The notes beneath the pieces are model-generated. The model was not told where the DNA came from, searched no databases, and worked only from the letters and a program-made list of their open reading frames with translations. Shown in pieces: positions 41,785 to 49,043 of a DNA stretch of 64,000 nucleotides. A program made the position numbers and the translations under genes. Source of the DNA: Sphingopyxis microcysteis (GTDB taxonomy: Bacteria > Pseudomonadota > Alphaproteobacteria > Sphingomonadales > Sphingomonadaceae); contig NZ_JAANYY010000002.1 in the NCBI RefSeq assembly GCF_012274265.1, forward strand, positions 124,001 through 188,000, given 5' to 3'. The first letter of the stretch is position 1, and each line of letters opens with the position of its first letter.

Positions 41785-42297
41785 ATGTCCAGCTACACTT
41801 ACACCGAGAGCACGACGTTCACGATAACCCACGCCCGCCACATAGCGGCAAAGATCGCGACTGACCTCAAGCGTATCCAGCGTCTCTACGGGCGGCCGTC
41901 GGATCGTGAAATCGCCGACTATGAAGCCGAAGCCATCGCAATGATGAAGGCCGGATACCTGTCATCGGTTACCTATGGCTTCAAGCGTGACGGCTCGTGG
42001 ATCGAGCCGACGTTGAAGTACGCTGCCCGCGATCTCGCTGGCGGTGCAGCGAACGATGACGACCCTGGCAGGATCCGTCCCGGCAAGGACGTGTCCGGTG
42101 CATCGTTTACCAGCTTCATGACCTACACCGACGCCTTCTGGAATCTGTCGCCTGCCGAACGGGATAGCTTCAAGGGCAACCTCCCCTTCCAGAGAAGCAG
42201 TGGTACCGAACCCCCGATCAATGGCTATTTGCAATCGGACCGCACCTATTCTTCGGGCGGTCGTGCGCTCGATCGCTCGAGCGTGAGGAATTACTGA
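41785..42297 (+). CDS. cap7: HORMA-like CBASS activator (Cap7-type)
   Basis: A 170-aa protein starting at ATG 41785, with GAGGT 5 bp upstream, just after the CD-NTase stop. MSSYTYTESTTFTITHARHI and the central YGFKRDGSWIEPTLKYA strand pattern resemble bacterial HORMA family 1 proteins, which in type III CBASS bind peptides of an invader and activate the CD-NTase. The C-terminus RTYSSGGRALDRSSVRNY resembles the tail that acts as a closure motif in E. coli MS115-1 HORMA. The assignment is by position and pattern, without alignment. Confidence 0.8.
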   Translation: MSSYTYTESTTFTITHARHIAAKIATDLKRIQRLYGRPSDREIADYEAEAIAMMKAGYLSSVTYGFKRDGSWIEPTLKYAARDLAGGAANDDDPGRIRPGKDVSGASFTSFMTYTDAFWNLSPAERDSFKGNLPFQRSSGTEPPINGYLQSDRTYSSGGRALDRSSVRNY

Positions 42298-43244
42298 TGC
42301 AGAACATGCCCGGCCTAGACGACCTTTTCGAACGTCGTCAGACCTACCCGGACTTTGAGCCGCAGGAACGTCTCGCGCGTCTCGTTGGTCTCGATGACCA
42401 GAAGTCCCGGCTCGCCAAGATCCTCGGTCTCCTCGTGAACCCGCAAGGGTTGGAGCGGTGGGCGACGAGCTTTCATGCAGCGGAAGCTCGGCCGCTGCTG
42501 GACGTTGTGCTACGGCGCCCGCCCCTAGTCGTGCTGGCCGGTGACGTTGGTTCCGGAAAGACGGAGTTGGCCGAGACGATCGGCGATGCGGTGGCTCGGC
42601 AGGAGGACATCGAAATCACGCTCTACCCGCTCAGCCTCGCGACGCGAGGCCATGGAAGGGTCGGCGAGATGACCCAGCTCCTGGCGGCCGCATTCGAGCA
42701 CACAGTGCAAGCTGCTAGCCGGCTGAAGTCGGGGGATAGATCGAAGGGCGGCATCATCCTGCTGGTCGACGAGGCCGACGCGCTGGCGCAGTCGCGCGAG
42801 GCAGCACAGATGCACCACGAGGACCGTGCTGGCGTTAACGCCTTCATCAGGGGCATCGACCGGCTGGCCAACCTGCGGCTCCCCGCCGCGGTGATCATGT
42901 GCACCAACCGCCTCAACGCGCTTGATCCTGCCGTGCGACGCCGTGCGGCGGACATCATGTCCTTTATGCGCCCGAACGAAGTCCAACGCCGCCACATTCT
43001 GTCGCTACGCCTCAGTCCGCTCGGTGTGAGCCCCACTGAGATTGAGGCGCTCGTGGCGGCGACCGGCGCGCGCGACGACGCACCAGGTTTCACCTTTTCG
43101 GATCTTGCTCAGCGACTGCTACCCGCGATCGCACTGGATGCCTACCCGGATAGGCCGATCCGGGGCGAACGGGCGCTGGAGATTGCCGAAGCCATGACGG
43201 CGACGCCGAAGTTCCGCGACGAGGTCGGAGGGACTGTGCGATGA
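42297..43244 (+). CDS. cap6: TRIP13/Pch2-like AAA+ ATPase (Cap6-type)
   Basis: A 315-aa AAA+ remodeller expected to unfold HORMA and switch the CD-NTase off. Walker A is GDVGSGKT at 82-89, Walker B IILLVDEAD at 153-161, sensor 1 MCTN at 201-204, and arginines RRR at 214-216 follow. The pore-loop-like segment ATRGHGRVGEMTQLL and ADIMSFMRPNEVQRRHIL fit the TRIP13 style. The ATG overlaps the HORMA stop by one base (TGATG) and its end overlaps the next gene by 4 bp, so translation of the three is coupled. Confidence 0.88.
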   Translation: MQNMPGLDDLFERRQTYPDFEPQERLARLVGLDDQKSRLAKILGLLVNPQGLERWATSFHAAEARPLLDVVLRRPPLVVLAGDVGSGKTELAETIGDAVARQEDIEITLYPLSLATRGHGRVGEMTQLLAAAFEHTVQAASRLKSGDRSKGGIILLVDEADALAQSREAAQMHHEDRAGVNAFIRGIDRLANLRLPAAVIMCTNRLNALDPAVRRRAADIMSFMRPNEVQRRHILSLRLSPLGVSPTEIEALVAATGARDDAPGFTFSDLAQRLLPAIALDAYPDRPIRGERALEIAEAMTATPKFRDEVGGTVR

Positions 43245-43969
43245 ACTGGTCGATCCAGATCCTTCTCTCGGAGTTGCACGACGAGATCCAAGAAAAGCTC
43301 GGCCGTGCCCGCAGGTCCTTCGGGCATCCTGGAACAAAGGGCGATGCGAGCGAGCAGGTCTGGCTGGAATTGCTGAATACCTATTTGCCTCAGCGGTACC
43401 AGGCGACATCGGCTCACGTGGTCGACAGCGTGGGCTCGTTCAGCGATCAGATCGATGTGGTCGTGTTCGATCGCCAATATTCCCCCTTCATCTTCAAATT
43501 CCAAGGCCAGACTGTCATCCCGGCTGAAAGCGTCTACGCGGTCTTCGAGGCGAAGCAGTCGATCAACGCAGAGCAGGTTGCTTACGCGAGGCAGAAGGTA
43601 GCAAGCGTTCGAGCGCTGCACAGGACGAGCCTTCCCATTCCCCATGCAGGCGGAACCTATCCGGCCAAGCCTCTCCAGCACATAATTGGGGGGATGCTCA
43701 CGCTCGAGAGCGATTGGAAGCCCGGCTTGGGTGATCCGCTTATCAAGGCCTTAGCGGAAGAGAACGTTGGCGGTCGGTTAGACCTGGGGTGTGTCGCTGC
43801 GCACGGCATCTTCTCTTGCGATGATGATGGATGCGGGATGTTCACGCTGATGAGTAAGCCGGCGACAGCTTTCCTCCTCGAGCTGATCGCGAGGCTCCAG
43901 GAGAAGGCCACCGTGCCGATGATCGACGTGAGGGCCTATGCCCGCTGGCTCGATGTCGACGTGGCCTAG
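43241..43969 (+). CDS. DUF6602 protein with PD-(D/E)XK-like residues, putative effector
   Basis: A 242-aa protein. SDQIDVVVFDRQYSPFIF and VYAVFEAKQSI place Asp72, Glu103 and Lys105 as in the catalytic core (D...E-x-K) of restriction-endonuclease-like folds, preceded by a helix with Glu38. This matches DUF6602, a family of unknown role. ATG overlaps the ATPase stop as ATGA. In type III CBASS the gene after TRIP13 is usually the effector (for example NucC), so this is the first effector candidate. Nuclease activity is inferred, and metal ligands should be verified. Confidence 0.75.
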   Translation: MNWSIQILLSELHDEIQEKLGRARRSFGHPGTKGDASEQVWLELLNTYLPQRYQATSAHVVDSVGSFSDQIDVVVFDRQYSPFIFKFQGQTVIPAESVYAVFEAKQSINAEQVAYARQKVASVRALHRTSLPIPHAGGTYPAKPLQHIIGGMLTLESDWKPGLGDPLIKALAEENVGGRLDLGCVAAHGIFSCDDDGCGMFTLMSKPATAFLLELIARLQEKATVPMIDVRAYARWLDVDVA

Positions 43970-43996
43970 TGGTGGCACTTGGAGCAGGGGGCGTTA

Positions 43997-45451
43997 ATGC
44001 CGAAGACCATATTGATATTCTCGGACGGCACTGGTCAGATCGGCGGTCTTCGCCCCGATCAGCGATTGTCCAACGTCTATAAGATGTATCGGTCGATGCG
44101 ACCGGGCCCGGACTCGCCGATAAGCCCCAAGGAACAGGTCGCGTTCTATGATCCCGGTCTGGGGGCAGGAGAGATCGGAGGCCTAACATTCAGACGAGTC
44201 CGCAACGTCCTCGCCGCCGCTGTTGGGACCGGCATCGATGAGAATGTGATCGACTGCTACGCGGCCGTGATCGCGAGATATGAGCTGGGCGATCGCATCT
44301 GCATCTTCGGCTTCAGCCGAGGGGCTTACACGGCGCGCTCGCTCGCCAACGTCCTGAACCTGTGCGGCGTGCCGACGCAAGACGCTGCCGGCGGCCCCGT
44401 CCCGCGCCACGGACCTGAGCTGCGGGCCATCGCCTCGGAGGGTGTGCGCAAGGTATACAATCACGGGGCCGGCGCAAAGCGCGAACGTTACGAGGCGGAG
44501 CGGGAGACGCTCGCCGCCCGCTTCCGTGCCAAATACGGTTCGGAGGCAACGGGTCAGGATGGCGAAGGTCAGGGGAACGTGCAGCCGGAATTCGTCGGGG
44601 TGTTTGACACGGTGGCCGCGCTCGGTAGCCGGGCCGCTACGACACTCGCCGCCATAGGCATGGCAGCGCTGATCGGCCTGACCTGGCTGGTCGCCGGCGT
44701 CGTGCCCTGGTGGGTGACGGCGCTCTTGGGCCTGCTGCCCGCCTCGGCTGCGTACTGGTTCGCCACGTCGCTCTGGTCACAGGTCAAGTTCTTCGCCAAC
44801 GAAACGACCTTCAGGCGCAGCAAGTGGGATCCTAGAGGTTGGCTGTCATTGATTAGGCACATGCATGTCGCGTGGTGGAGTGGCCGACACTACGATCGCT
44901 ATGTCGACAGGGAGATCCCCTATCTTAGGCATGCTCTCGCGATCGACGAGGACCGCGCGAAGTTTCCGCGGGTGGCTTGGGGGCGTCCCGCTGACGTTAC
45001 GTGGAATGAGCAGAGGGGACGTCCCGATTGGCTGGTGCAGGCGTGGTTTGCGGGTAACCATTCCGACATCGGCGGCAGCTATCCGGAAGAGGAGTCCCGC
45101 CTGTCCGATATCGCGTTGCGGTGGATGGTTGAGGAGTTGAAGCATGCGATGGGCGACGCCATCACGGTGCTGGATGATCGCCTCGTGACTTCGCCGGATC
45201 CGCTCGGCCTCCAGCACAGCGAGCGGACGGCGATGCTGAACTCGCAACCGGCGCTGCTCCGGAAGCTAACCTTTAACCGGCTGGTCTGGAGCTTGGCGAA
45301 GCGTGAGATCCATCCTGAAGCCATGCTCCACCCCACAGTGCTTGAGCGACTGGAGGCTGTCCAGGTCCCCCAAATGGGTAAGGTGGCGCCTTATCGGCCG
45401 GAAAGCCTGCGCAAGCACACGCTCGCCAGCCACCTGTACGATGAAGGGTGA
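43997..45451 (+). CDS. DUF2235/Tle1-like alpha/beta-hydrolase with membrane hairpin
   Basis: A 484-aa hydrolase. Start ATG 43997 follows GGAG; upstream TTG 43979 is less likely. FSDGTGQIGG is near the N-terminus. The nucleophile elbow is G-F-S107-R-G, the acid is probably Asp204 (GVFDTVAAL), and the base His355 (WFAGNHSDIGGSYPEE). Between Asp204 and His355 lie two membrane helices at about 213-235 and 237-258. The family includes T6SS phospholipases Tle1. Here it is placed in a CBASS operon, suggesting a membrane-damaging phospholipase effector. No T6SS genes are nearby. Confidence 0.86.
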   Translation: MPKTILIFSDGTGQIGGLRPDQRLSNVYKMYRSMRPGPDSPISPKEQVAFYDPGLGAGEIGGLTFRRVRNVLAAAVGTGIDENVIDCYAAVIARYELGDRICIFGFSRGAYTARSLANVLNLCGVPTQDAAGGPVPRHGPELRAIASEGVRKVYNHGAGAKRERYEAERETLAARFRAKYGSEATGQDGEGQGNVQPEFVGVFDTVAALGSRAATTLAAIGMAALIGLTWLVAGVVPWWVTALLGLLPASAAYWFATSLWSQVKFFANETTFRRSKWDPRGWLSLIRHMHVAWWSGRHYDRYVDREIPYLRHALAIDEDRAKFPRVAWGRPADVTWNEQRGRPDWLVQAWFAGNHSDIGGSYPEEESRLSDIALRWMVEELKHAMGDAITVLDDRLVTSPDPLGLQHSERTAMLNSQPALLRKLTFNRLVWSLAKREIHPEAMLHPTVLERLEAVQVPQMGKVAPYRPESLRKHTLASHLYDEG

Positions 45452-45456
45452 TTGCG

Positions 45457-46305
45457 ATGAGGACGATCTGGATGATCGCGACAATGGCGGCTGCTGTCCC
45501 TGCGGCGGCGAGCGCTAGGGACGCCGAGCTGCATACATTCCATTGTCTCCACGGTTGTCCGGTGGGAGCTCCCGGTACGAACGACGTCGTCGTACGCGAA
45601 ATCTACACGCTCTCGTCGAACGATCTGACCAAAATGGCGGACTGGGTCGCCTATCGCGTTACCAAAGAATCGATCGGACAATCCGGTGACCGCGACTGGC
45701 GCGCTGACCCATGGCTGGACGATGATGAGACTTTGGCGCCTGCCGCGTATGACATGGCCAGCGGAAAGCTGCACATCGATCGCGGTCATCAGGCGCCTCT
45801 TGCTTCCTTCTCAGGAACGCCGTCGGCGGCCGACACCAATATCCTGTCGAACATTACGCCACAGAGTTCGGCCCTGAACCAGGGGCCTTGGGTGCGTCTT
45901 GAGGACCGGGAACGCGAGATGGCCAAACGCCTCGGGGTGCCCGTCTACGTCCTGACGGGCCCGCTGTATGAGCGGATGATGCGACCACTCCCGAACGGCG
46001 GCGATTACCAGCGGGTGCCATCCGGATACTGGAAGGTGGTAGCGCTCGGCGATGGACGTGCGACGGCGTTCGTCTTTGACCAAGCCGCCTCGCGTGGAGA
46101 CGACGTCTGTGCGGCGAGAGTGTCCATCCGTCACGTCGAGTTGCGCAGCCGGCTCAGGCTTTTCCCGAACGCGACGAATGCACTGATGCCTCTCGATCTC
46201 GAACTCGGATGCAGCGAACAGGCGGTCATTGATCCAGCACCGTCGGTGATACCCGCCGAGAAGCGCTCCCTCCGGCGGCGCAGGGTCGAGGGGCCAGTTG
46301 ACTAG
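45457..46305 (+). CDS. Exported DNA/RNA non-specific endonuclease (NUC1 family)
   Basis: A 282-aa nuclease. ATG 45457 (or GTG 45448, overlapping the previous stop) gives a signal peptide, MRTIWMIATMAAAVPAAASA, with cleavage near residue 20. The beta-beta-alpha-metal signature DRGH is at 108-111 (catalytic His111), then NITPQSSALNQGPW with the metal-binding Asn. It reads as a periplasmic or secreted enzyme that degrades any DNA or RNA. Its place as the last gene of the CBASS operon is unusual. Confidence 0.9.
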   Translation: MRTIWMIATMAAAVPAAASARDAELHTFHCLHGCPVGAPGTNDVVVREIYTLSSNDLTKMADWVAYRVTKESIGQSGDRDWRADPWLDDDETLAPAAYDMASGKLHIDRGHQAPLASFSGTPSAADTNILSNITPQSSALNQGPWVRLEDREREMAKRLGVPVYVLTGPLYERMMRPLPNGGDYQRVPSGYWKVVALGDGRATAFVFDQAASRGDDVCAARVSIRHVELRSRLRLFPNATNALMPLDLELGCSEQAVIDPAPSVIPAEKRSLRRRRVEGPVD

Positions 46306-46357
46306 GTTGGGATCAGCGGGGTCGCGACAATCGCTCGATTATGCGAGCGCAGCATAA

Positions 46358-48658
46358 TCACGAGGGGCCGGCGACTGCGGCAACAAGCGTGGGATGGAGT
46401 GCCAGGCGGGTTTCTTGATCACCGTTAATGATCGCCGCGAGATACTGCCGCTTATAACCCGTGTCGAAAATGTACTTGGGCGCTGTTCCATCCAGTACCC
46501 CGACGCTCCCGTTCCACAGCATCACATCGATCAACTTGGCCAGATCGTCTGGATCATGGATCCGCTTCGCCGCGAGATAGCGCAACTTGGCAACGGTCAG
46601 ATCTTCGCGCGCCTGCAATATCTCGAATAGCAGGGAGGCGCCATCCTTGACCAAATCGGAAATCTCGCGGTCGAGGTCTTCGAGCACCTGCCAGCCTAGT
46701 TCACGCAGCGCCACCCGATAGTCGCCTTCTTCGATCTGAAGGCGATTGAACGTGACGGCCCGGCGTCGAGCAGTTTCGAACAACCGGATCAGGTAACGCG
46801 GACGCATCATGCTACCGTCGATCAGGTAATCCATGACTGGAACCCCATCAACCATATCCACCGACGCACGCGCCCAAGTCTTGGTCCAGGCTTCCTCGAG
46901 ATGCGGAACGCTGGCCTGCAGTCGCTGTTCGAACAAGACCTTGAGCAGTGCGCGATCGCCCCACTCGAGGCTTTGCACCGCAAGCTTGCCGTAATCGGCC
47001 ATGCCGCGGATGAGAAACTCGTAAACATCCGAACGAACAAAGATGGCCCAGCGAAATTCGAGATTTTTCCTCCGGAACTTGCGGGCGATCTCCTGCATTG
47101 ATTCGGCCAACCCTACGACGATCAACGCGTCATCGTCAGTAAACCCGCCCGGCGTCCAAAACCGATCGAGATTGTCGAACAGGAAGAACACGAAACCCTT
47201 CAGGCGCAAATAATCCATGACTCCGTCGCGCAGCTGGCGCAGGTCATGCCCGTAAATCGCCTCCAGCACCTTGGATGACGCCAGCTGACCGATCTCGCCT
47301 TCACCTAGCGTACTAGCCTTAAAGCGGTCGACGATATTCTCGGACAAGCGCCTGAGGCGCTCGGAAAAATCGCCCGTGCCAGTATCGACTCGCGCATCGA
47401 ACAGCGCCTGCAGCGTCCGGTAACCAGGCAGTAGACGATCGTCGCGCAGCGAACGCTGTTCATCCTTTTCTAGCAGCTTGTAAGCAATTTCCAGCCACAG
47501 AACATATTCCCAAAAGGCGGCAACCACCTCCTTGCGGGTTCCGAAACTCAACTTATCGAGGATGAACTCCTTCATCTTAATCAGTTGGTGCCCGTCTGGT
47601 GTCAGATCGATGACGATGTTTTCCTTGTTGGCGCGGGTACGATCTCTAGCCTGGAGAAAGACTGCGGTCTTTCCGCTCCCCTTGCGCCCAACCAGCAAAT
47701 TTGCGGTGCCTTCGAGAGTCCGTCGATACCCATCGGTTTGTAGGAAATGATCACCCAATGTGGCGGCTTCGTTCTCCGCGACCGGATCCCCACACGTCAA
47801 CAACTCCAGTAGGCGCTCGTGGTGCGGTTTCACCACCACAAAGTCGTTCTGGGCGTCCGCAGCGCGATTCCGGAACTCCCCAATCATCTTGTCGAGGTCA
47901 GAAAGGTTGAAGAACCGGTCTGCTTGATCCTGGAGATCAAGCGGGAGCGCCATCGATTCGTGCGCGATCAGCAGCGCGGGAATGTTGCGTCCTCGGGCGA
48001 CGCCGTAGATGAACGCCGCTCGTTGATTATTCCGCACCGATTGTTCGTCGGTGCCGTCCATCCAGAACGTTACCACTCCAAATGAGCACGCCGCATGTTC
48101 GTAAGCCTCACTCGCGTTGAGACGGCTGATCTCGCTCGGATTGAAATTGCGGAAGCGCACGCGCGCGATCTTCTTGATCGCGCTAACCACACGGCCATTG
48201 ACATCGCCGGAACCAGGCCGTTGCAAGACAAATAGAGGTTGGTCTTTGTTACGCGGAACTTGTGTCCAGCTTGTTGTCTCGTTCTTGCGCGCAAGGATCT
48301 TAGCAAGGGCCGGCTGTTGGTCGTAGGCATCGTAGCCGAGCGTATCGAGCAACCCGACATTCTTCACGTCCTGAAAAGAACTATGCGAAGAGCGGATCAG
48401 CCTTACCGGCTTCCCGAGGCCAATCGCATACCCCAACTCGTAAGTCACATTGGCATTCACTTGAGAGATGTCGGCCACGAACGCGTCCGCGTTCTCGATC
48501 CAACTTTCGACCGATTGCGCAATCGGTGAACCGGACGTGTCCTGCTGGGACCATGCGGTGACAGTACGCGCAGCTGTAGAAGCTGCTTTGGCTGCCCCCT
48601 CAATGATCTGACTGTGGTAAGAGTTGCCCGAAGCGTAGGCGATGAAGACCGATGTCAC
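46358..48658 (-). CDS. TIR/nucleosyltransferase-like and P-loop ATPase protein
   Basis: A 766-aa protein from GTG 48658 (AAGGAG about 10 bp upstream; the longer frame has no ribosome site). Residues 1-100 (VTSVFIAYASGN...ADAFVADISQVNANVTYELGYAIGLGKPVRLI) read like a TIR or nucleoside 2-deoxyribosyltransferase-type NAD/nucleotide-handling domain. A second related segment is at about 190-235 (VVTFWMDGTDEQSVRNNQRAAFIYGVARGRNIPALLI). P-loop GRKGSGKT is at about 324-331, followed by a long ATPase resembling the Sll1717/FunZ family. Likely an infection-sensing NTPase-effector; this is inferred. It converges on the CBASS operon. Confidence 0.75.
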   Translation of the reverse strand: MTSVFIAYASGNSYHSQIIEGAAKAASTAARTVTAWSQQDTSGSPIAQSVESWIENADAFVADISQVNANVTYELGYAIGLGKPVRLIRSSHSSFQDVKNVGLLDTLGYDAYDQQPALAKILARKNETTSWTQVPRNKDQPLFVLQRPGSGDVNGRVVSAIKKIARVRFRNFNPSEISRLNASEAYEHAACSFGVVTFWMDGTDEQSVRNNQRAAFIYGVARGRNIPALLIAHESMALPLDLQDQADRFFNLSDLDKMIGEFRNRAADAQNDFVVVKPHHERLLELLTCGDPVAENEAATLGDHFLQTDGYRRTLEGTANLLVGRKGSGKTAVFLQARDRTRANKENIVIDLTPDGHQLIKMKEFILDKLSFGTRKEVVAAFWEYVLWLEIAYKLLEKDEQRSLRDDRLLPGYRTLQALFDARVDTGTGDFSERLRRLSENIVDRFKASTLGEGEIGQLASSKVLEAIYGHDLRQLRDGVMDYLRLKGFVFFLFDNLDRFWTPGGFTDDDALIVVGLAESMQEIARKFRRKNLEFRWAIFVRSDVYEFLIRGMADYGKLAVQSLEWGDRALLKVLFEQRLQASVPHLEEAWTKTWARASVDMVDGVPVMDYLIDGSMMRPRYLIRLFETARRRAVTFNRLQIEEGDYRVALRELGWQVLEDLDREISDLVKDGASLLFEILQAREDLTVAKLRYLAAKRIHDPDDLAKLIDVMLWNGSVGVLDGTAPKYIFDTGYKRQYLAAIINGDQETRLALHPTLVAAVAGPS

Positions 48659-49043
48659 CCTGCTCTCCTTCAGCGTCAGCCTAGTGAGAGCTTCACCCCT
48701 GAGCAACCGCCCGCAAATCATTTCTCCACATTGACTTAGCGGAGAACCTAATTGGCACAATGCGCTTCAGGAGCAGTCGATGCCATGAACGAGAAAGGTG
48801 ACTTAGCCTTGCTAAAAAATCTTATTCCCGCGCGGGTTTTTCGAATAACGAACCAACCGCGGCTCGGGTCTGATGCGGGCCTAGGAGACTAATCGGTCAT
48901 TCCACAACCATGGGCATTCGACACTGCCCTTCGCTATCGGGAGATGTGCTGCGAACGCACTAGAGGGGAGTGGGCTTTGCCCTGATTAAGCCATATGGGC
49001 GTCGATGGTCGACGCGCCGGGCTCACAATCAGGAGTGTGTCCC
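48659..49043. other. Intergenic region upstream of parB
   Basis: 385 bp divergent between the TIR-ATPase and parB. It contains AT-richer sequence around 48810-48850 and the hairpin leader at 48962-48986. No gene was found. Confidence 0.5.
48962..48986 (+). promoter_or_regulatory. Hairpin leader upstream of parB
   Basis: AGAGGGGAGTGGGC-TTT-GCCC then TGAT, with the same layout as the leader before the helicase gene at 33530. A TCAGGAG ribosome site at 49029-49035 follows. Confidence 0.5.

Noticed and set aside
43997-45451. The DUF2235 gene as part of a type VI secretion cluster
   Set aside because: No VgrG, PAAR, adaptor or immunity gene is adjacent; it lies within the tightly spaced CBASS-like operon.
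48827-48836. CCCGCGCGGG palindrome as an operator or terminator
   Set aside because: It has no loop or U-tract context and such GC palindromes are common by chance at this GC content.
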